This document shows positions 33,287 through 35,008 of a stretch of 35,008 nucleotides of DNA, one piece after another; within the stretch, counting starts at the first letter, position 1; each line of letters starts with the position of its first letter. The notes under the pieces were generated by a model that did not search any database, was not told where the DNA came from, and worked only from the letters and a program-made list of their open reading frames with translations. The DNA comes from Verrucomicrobiota bacterium (lineage in GTDB: Bacteria; Verrucomicrobiota; Verrucomicrobiia; Chthoniobacterales; UBA10450): contig QHRF01000088.1 of the NCBI GenBank assembly GCA_003220055.1, forward strand, positions 19,393 through 54,400. The letters are read 5' to 3'. The translations under genes and the position numbers were made by a program.

Positions 33287-33740
33287 TGTGCTTCTCCAGT
33301 GCCATCCCGATTTTTTCGGCAACGCGCCGGGAAGCGATGTTTTCGGGGTGAATTAACGAAATGACCCGCGGCAGTTTCAAATCCCGAAAAGCGTGATCGC
33401 GGACTGCAATGGCCGCTTCCGTGGCCAGACCTTTGTTCCAATAATCGGGATGCAGCCGGTAGCCGATTTCGATTTCATTTTTCTCGTCGACTACTTGATG
33501 AAAAAAGCCGCAGTAGCCGATCAATTTGCCGCCTGTTTGGATAACAACTGCAAACTGAGACGGTAGGCCTGCGCGATTCCAAGAAAGAATTTTATCTAGC
33601 ACGCCCTGCGTCTGTTCCCTCGTATAAACGCCGAGCGAAAAACGCATGAAATCCTGGTCCGCCATTAACTCGGACAAAAGGTCGACATCTTCGGCGCGAA
33701 ATGGCCGCAGAATAACGCGCGACGCTTCCAGAATCGCCAT
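33213..33740 (-). CDS. GNAT family N-acetyltransferase (RimJ/RimL-like)
   Basis: The 175-residue protein from ATG 33740 (MAILEASRVILRPF) is a typical RimJ/L-type GNAT acetyltransferase. The acetyl-CoA-binding region reads EIGYRLHPDYWNKGLATEA, followed by VISLIHPENIASRRVAEKIGM. These enzymes acetylate protein N-termini or small amines; the substrate is unknown. A longer frame to 33842 would run into the divergent udgX gene, so the shorter start is preferred. Its 3' end overlaps parA antisense by 74 bases. The spacer to udgX is 50 bases. Confidence 0.88.
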   Translation of the reverse strand: MAILEASRVILRPFRAEDVDLLSELMADQDFMRFSLGVYTREQTQGVLDKILSWNRAGLPSQFAVVIQTGGKLIGYCGFFHQVVDEKNEIEIGYRLHPDYWNKGLATEAAIAVRDHAFRDLKLPRVISLIHPENIASRRVAEKIGMALEKHTTFRGFPANVFSLSREQWLKEHVA

Positions 33741-33790
33741 CGCGATCAATAAAGACGAATCGCGCGTGAGTTGCGATTTATTACGGAGAG

Positions 33791-34432
33791 ATGCCGACGA
33801 AAAACGACGAGTACGCGCGACCGGCCACGCCGCCGGACTCATCCAATCTGTCGACTGTGCGGGAGGCGGCGGAGAATTGCACGGCTTGTCATTTGTACCA
33901 GCGCGCGACTCAAACAGTTTTTGGCGAGGGACCTAAAAAAGCGACGATTATGCTCGTTGGCGAACAGCCCGGCGATTACGAAGACGTTGCTGGAAAACCA
34001 TTTGTCGGCCCCGCCGGAAAAATCATGGACCGCGCGCTGGAAGAAGCGGGGCTCGATCGCAAAGAAGTTTACGTCACCAATGCGGTGAAACATTTCAAAT
34101 GGGAGCCGCGCGGGAAACGTCGCATCCACCAAAAGCCGAACTCGCGCGAAGTCGCGGCTTGTCGTCCGTGGCTTGAAGCCGAGTTGCGAATCGTTAGGCC
34201 GAAGTTGCTTGTCGTTCTTGGCTCAACTGCGGGCCAGGCAATTTTCGGACCATCATTTCGCGTTACGCGCGAGCGCGGAAAAGTTCTTTCATCGAAGCTC
34301 GCGCTAAAAGTCGTGGCCACGGTCCATCCTTCGTCGCTGTTGCGCCAGCCGGATGAAGAATCGCGACACCGCGAATACAAAAACTTCGTCGCCGATCTCC
34401 GGGTTGCGATCACTGCGGCGGACGCCGACTAA
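33791..34432 (+). CDS. udgX: UdgX-type uracil-DNA glycosylase
   Basis: The 213-residue protein belongs to the iron-sulfur uracil-DNA glycosylases and has the features of UdgX, which removes uracil and stays covalently bound to the DNA through a histidine. Seen here: CTAC near residues 30-33 (cluster cysteines), GEQPGDYEDVAGKPFVGPAG (motif A), VTNAVKHFKW, the loop KRRIHQKP with His113 (M. smegmatis UdgX His109), ACRPWLEAE with a further cysteine, and VATVHPSSLLR. ATG 33791 follows ACGGAGAG, a good ribosome site. It is divergent from the GNAT gene; its TAA overlaps the stop of the convergent secreted protein. Confidence 0.9.
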   Translation: MPTKNDEYARPATPPDSSNLSTVREAAENCTACHLYQRATQTVFGEGPKKATIMLVGEQPGDYEDVAGKPFVGPAGKIMDRALEEAGLDRKEVYVTNAVKHFKWEPRGKRRIHQKPNSREVAACRPWLEAELRIVRPKLLVVLGSTAGQAIFGPSFRVTRERGKVLSSKLALKVVATVHPSSLLRQPDEESRHREYKNFVADLRVAITAADAD

Positions 34433-34848
34433 GACTTCGGCGTCGCCGGCGCTTTCGGCGCTGGGCTCGCAGTTTTCTTTTCCATCGGCCCAAGCTTTAC
34501 AAATTTTGCCTCAAGCGTGCCGTCTGAATTTTTCCAATAAGCGCCGCTCACTTCTTCATTATCGGCAATGTCCTTCATTGTTCCGGCGGCCGCGCCCTTC
34601 ATGATGCTTGTTTTATCTGTGACCTTGAAAACCCGGGTCGCCTCTTTGCTACTAATCGTGAACGTTTTGTTCTTCTGGTCCACTGCCGAAACCATTCCGT
34701 GAAATGGAATTGGTCGTGTTGGCTGTTTGCTTGGCGCCGCTGAAGGCGTTGGCGAAGACGAGCTGGATTTTGCCGTTTGCGCGCCAAGCGATAATGGAAA
34801 AATGAGGGAAGCAACGATGGCGGCGGCGAGAGAAGCCTTGGATATCAT
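34429..34848 (-). CDS. Secreted small protein, Pro/Ser/Lys-rich, unknown function
   Basis: The 139-residue product starts with a signal peptide (MISKASLAAAIVASLIFPLS, cleavage near AQT). A Ser/Pro linker and a central beta-rich segment of about 70 residues follow (FHGMVSAVDQKNKTFTISS, then TSIMKGAAAGTMKDIADNE), with a Lys/Ala/Pro tail. The middle resembles small OB-like secreted domains, but I cannot assign it. Its stop overlaps that of udgX in CTAA at 34429-34432. Its promoter should lie at 34849-34900. Confidence 0.7.
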   Translation of the reverse strand: MISKASLAAAIVASLIFPLSLGAQTAKSSSSSPTPSAAPSKQPTRPIPFHGMVSAVDQKNKTFTISSKEATRVFKVTDKTSIMKGAAAGTMKDIADNEEVSGAYWKNSDGTLEAKFVKLGPMEKKTASPAPKAPATPKS

Positions 34849-34973
34849 AAATTCGGCAATTAATTGACCGGCTTTGCCAAGCTAAATGGAGAGGTAGGGG
34901 ACTGCGAGCGAAGACTGGAAGTAAGGGGATTACGCTTCCGCTAGCGATCCGAAAATGTACCCGCTTTTAAACG

Positions 34974-35004
34974 TTACCTCCACGCTTCGAGGCTTTGGAG
35001 GTAA
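34974..35004. repeat. Inverted repeat at the window end
   Basis: TTACCTCCA (34974-34982) pairs perfectly with TGGAGGTAA (34996-35004) across a 13-base loop. GTAAGGGG also appears at 34921-34928 and again at 35001-35008. The stretch 34849-35008 holds no gene that I can see. The feature may be part of a larger element cut by the window edge. Confidence 0.45.
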
Positions 35005-35008
35005 GGGG

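Noticed and set aside
1-35008. Insertion sequence, prophage, CRISPR array, tRNA or rRNA
   Set aside because: No transposase, integrase, phage protein, spaced repeat array or tRNA/rRNA-like sequence was found.

Overview
The window looks like a chromosomal segment of a Gram-negative bacterium, most likely a soil verrucomicrobium of the Chthoniobacterales/Spartobacteria type. The reasons are lipid A synthesis (lpxD), a pilus/secretion cluster with two tandem PilB/GspE ATPases, FG-GAP and coiled-coil proteins of the kind common in that phylum, and short intergenic repeats that spill into coding regions. This assignment is inference from protein style and layout; no rRNA or tRNA gene was seen. There is no transposase, phage gene or CRISPR array.

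Left end (1-2.3 kb): the 539 bases at 1-539 are repeated at 1151-1689 with only two differences. The arrangement fits a tandem duplication with a 1150-bp unit that cut a class I glutamine amidotransferase gene and a glycosyltransferase-like gene. The longer copy of the glycosyltransferase-like gene also carries an in-frame TAA.

Biosynthetic block (2.3-8.4 kb): queE diverges from trpA. A secreted NlpC/P60-like protein converges on trpA. A tight plus-strand operon dapF-dapA-dapB-folK-panB then makes diaminopimelate, folate and pantothenate precursors. trpA carries an in-frame palindromic element.

Envelope block (8.4-22.97 kb): an inner-membrane-anchored OmpA-domain protein; a minus-strand gspE-gspE-gspF-pseudopilin operon; a broken FG-GAP gene; glmS diverging from glgC; a lipoprotein and a coiled-coil membrane protein; a 53-residue very basic protein; a YacP-like NYN protein; a single-domain response regulator; lpxD; and class II aldolase.

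Signalling block (23.0-30.3 kb): a minus-strand set of overlapping genes (43-aa ORF, degenerate ketosynthase, membrane histidine kinase, soluble histidine kinase) faces a plus-strand receiver-kinase hybrid across an intergenic region holding two DnaA-box-like repeats. The ketosynthase keeps its cysteine but has lost both catalytic histidines.

Right end (30.4-35.0 kb): a LanB-type dehydratase homologue lacking the elimination domain overlaps a ParA/Soj ATPase by 4 bases, with no parB and no visible precursor peptide. A GNAT acetyltransferase, a UdgX-type uracil-DNA glycosylase and a secreted small protein follow. The best candidates for undescribed biology are the LanB-like/ParA pair and the ketosynthase/kinase set.
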